Shown here: piece after piece, positions 63,854 to 64,000 of the stretch
Position numbering within the stretch: the first letter of the stretch is position 1
Layout: each line of letters begins with the position of its first letter
Source: Streptomyces nymphaeiformis
GTDB lineage: Bacteria > Actinomycetota > Actinomycetes > Streptomycetales > Streptomycetaceae
DNA: 64,000 nt
Direction: 5' to 3'
Assembly (NCBI RefSeq): GCF_014203895.1
Contig: NZ_JACHJY010000004.1
Location: 694,360 to 758,359 of the forward strand
The notes under the pieces: generated by a model
Databases searched by the model: none
What the model was told of the DNA's origin: nothing
What the model saw: the letters and a program-made list of their open reading frames with translations, nothing else
Program-made: the position numbers and the translations under genes

Positions 63854-64000
63854 ATTTCGAAAGACTCGATTATGAGTTGCCAGGGAAACCCGCTAGAGTT
63901 TGAGACGTCGGAACGGCCGAACAGCCGGAAAGACAAACCCCGCTGACTGGGAATCAGACGCCGAAAGGATCTGATAGAGTCGGAACCGCCGGAAGGGCCC

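Larger units (their letters stand above)
63694..64000 (+). other. Probable rRNA operon promoter and leader region
   Basis: These 307 bases to the window edge have no credible gene. They contain TTGACA-17-TAGTGT, further TAGAGT hexamers at 63894 and 63975, and the segment GATCTGATAGAGTCGGAACC, which I recall from leaders of Streptomyces 16S rRNA genes. A multi-promoter rrn upstream region is the best reading; the 16S gene would lie outside the window. Confidence 0.65.

Noticed and set aside
63734..63946. 70-codon reading frame after the MarR gene
   Set aside because: It lies in the probable rrn promoter region, has no ribosome site and resembles no protein family.

Overview
The window is a stretch of high-GC actinobacterial chromosome, almost certainly from a Streptomyces. 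The evidence is extreme third-position GC, many GTG starts, Shine-Dalgarno sequences of the GGAGG type, a BldC protein of 68 residues, an Lsr2-like nucleoid protein, a valine dehydrogenase, a TetR protein resembling AtrA divergent from a type II NADH dehydrogenase, and a sporulation regulator containing a rare TTA codon. From memory, the gene order matches the S. coelicolor core region running from purC to the atrA/NADH dehydrogenase locus. I see no insertion sequence, prophage, CRISPR array or replication origin.

Layout. 1-10 kb: the tail of a DMFase-like gene, purC, an ABC-transporter/two-component operon between two identical tRNA-Gly(GCC) genes, an unusual tRNA-Gly(UCC), an Lsr2 paralogue (LsrL-like) and the overlapping purSQL operon. 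10-19 kb: NTF2-like, sterol-carrier-like and META-domain proteins, purF, purM, a DUF3073 protein, valine dehydrogenase, a conserved hypothetical protein and bldC. 19-30 kb: a small CxxC protein, tRNA-Asp, the giant helicase HrpA, a DsbA/CcdA-type redox pair, a tRNA Glu-Asp-Phe cluster, a minimal zincin and a DEAD-box helicase with a repetitive RGG-like tail. 30-41 kb: a secreted FG-GAP protein, tRNA-Lys, a lipid-kinase-like protein, a PAP2 phosphatase, an ECF41-type sigma factor, a rhodanese, initiator tRNA, a TipA-like MerR regulator, a PLP enzyme with an MFS exporter, and a PP2C phosphatase. 41-49 kb: a c-di-AMP riboswitch ahead of an M23 peptidase, an aldo/keto reductase, a PrsW-like protease, trmB, an L-2-hydroxyglutarate oxidase and a TTA-containing sporulation regulator. 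49-64 kb: an asparagine-synthetase-like enzyme without the nucleophile cysteine, an AfsR-like regulator, an ECF sigma factor fused to a zinc-finger anti-sigma module and an NPCBM sensor, an AtrA-like TetR regulator, NADH dehydrogenase, a PAS-PP2C-HATPase phosphatase, an MFS/MarR divergent pair, and what looks like the promoter and leader region of an rRNA operon at the right edge.

Working together: purC, purSQL, purF and purM supply most of the de novo purine pathway. Many other genes belong to development and envelope control (BldC, LsrL, the TTA-containing regulator, the c-di-AMP-controlled hydrolase, the membrane-linked sigma factor). The most unusual items are the tRNA-Gly(UCC) with damaged D/T-loop identity elements, the sigma/anti-sigma/NPCBM fusion, the TipA-like gene with its own operator, a probable leaderless promoter and an internal start, and the nucleophile-less asparagine-synthetase homologue beside the TTA-regulated gene.
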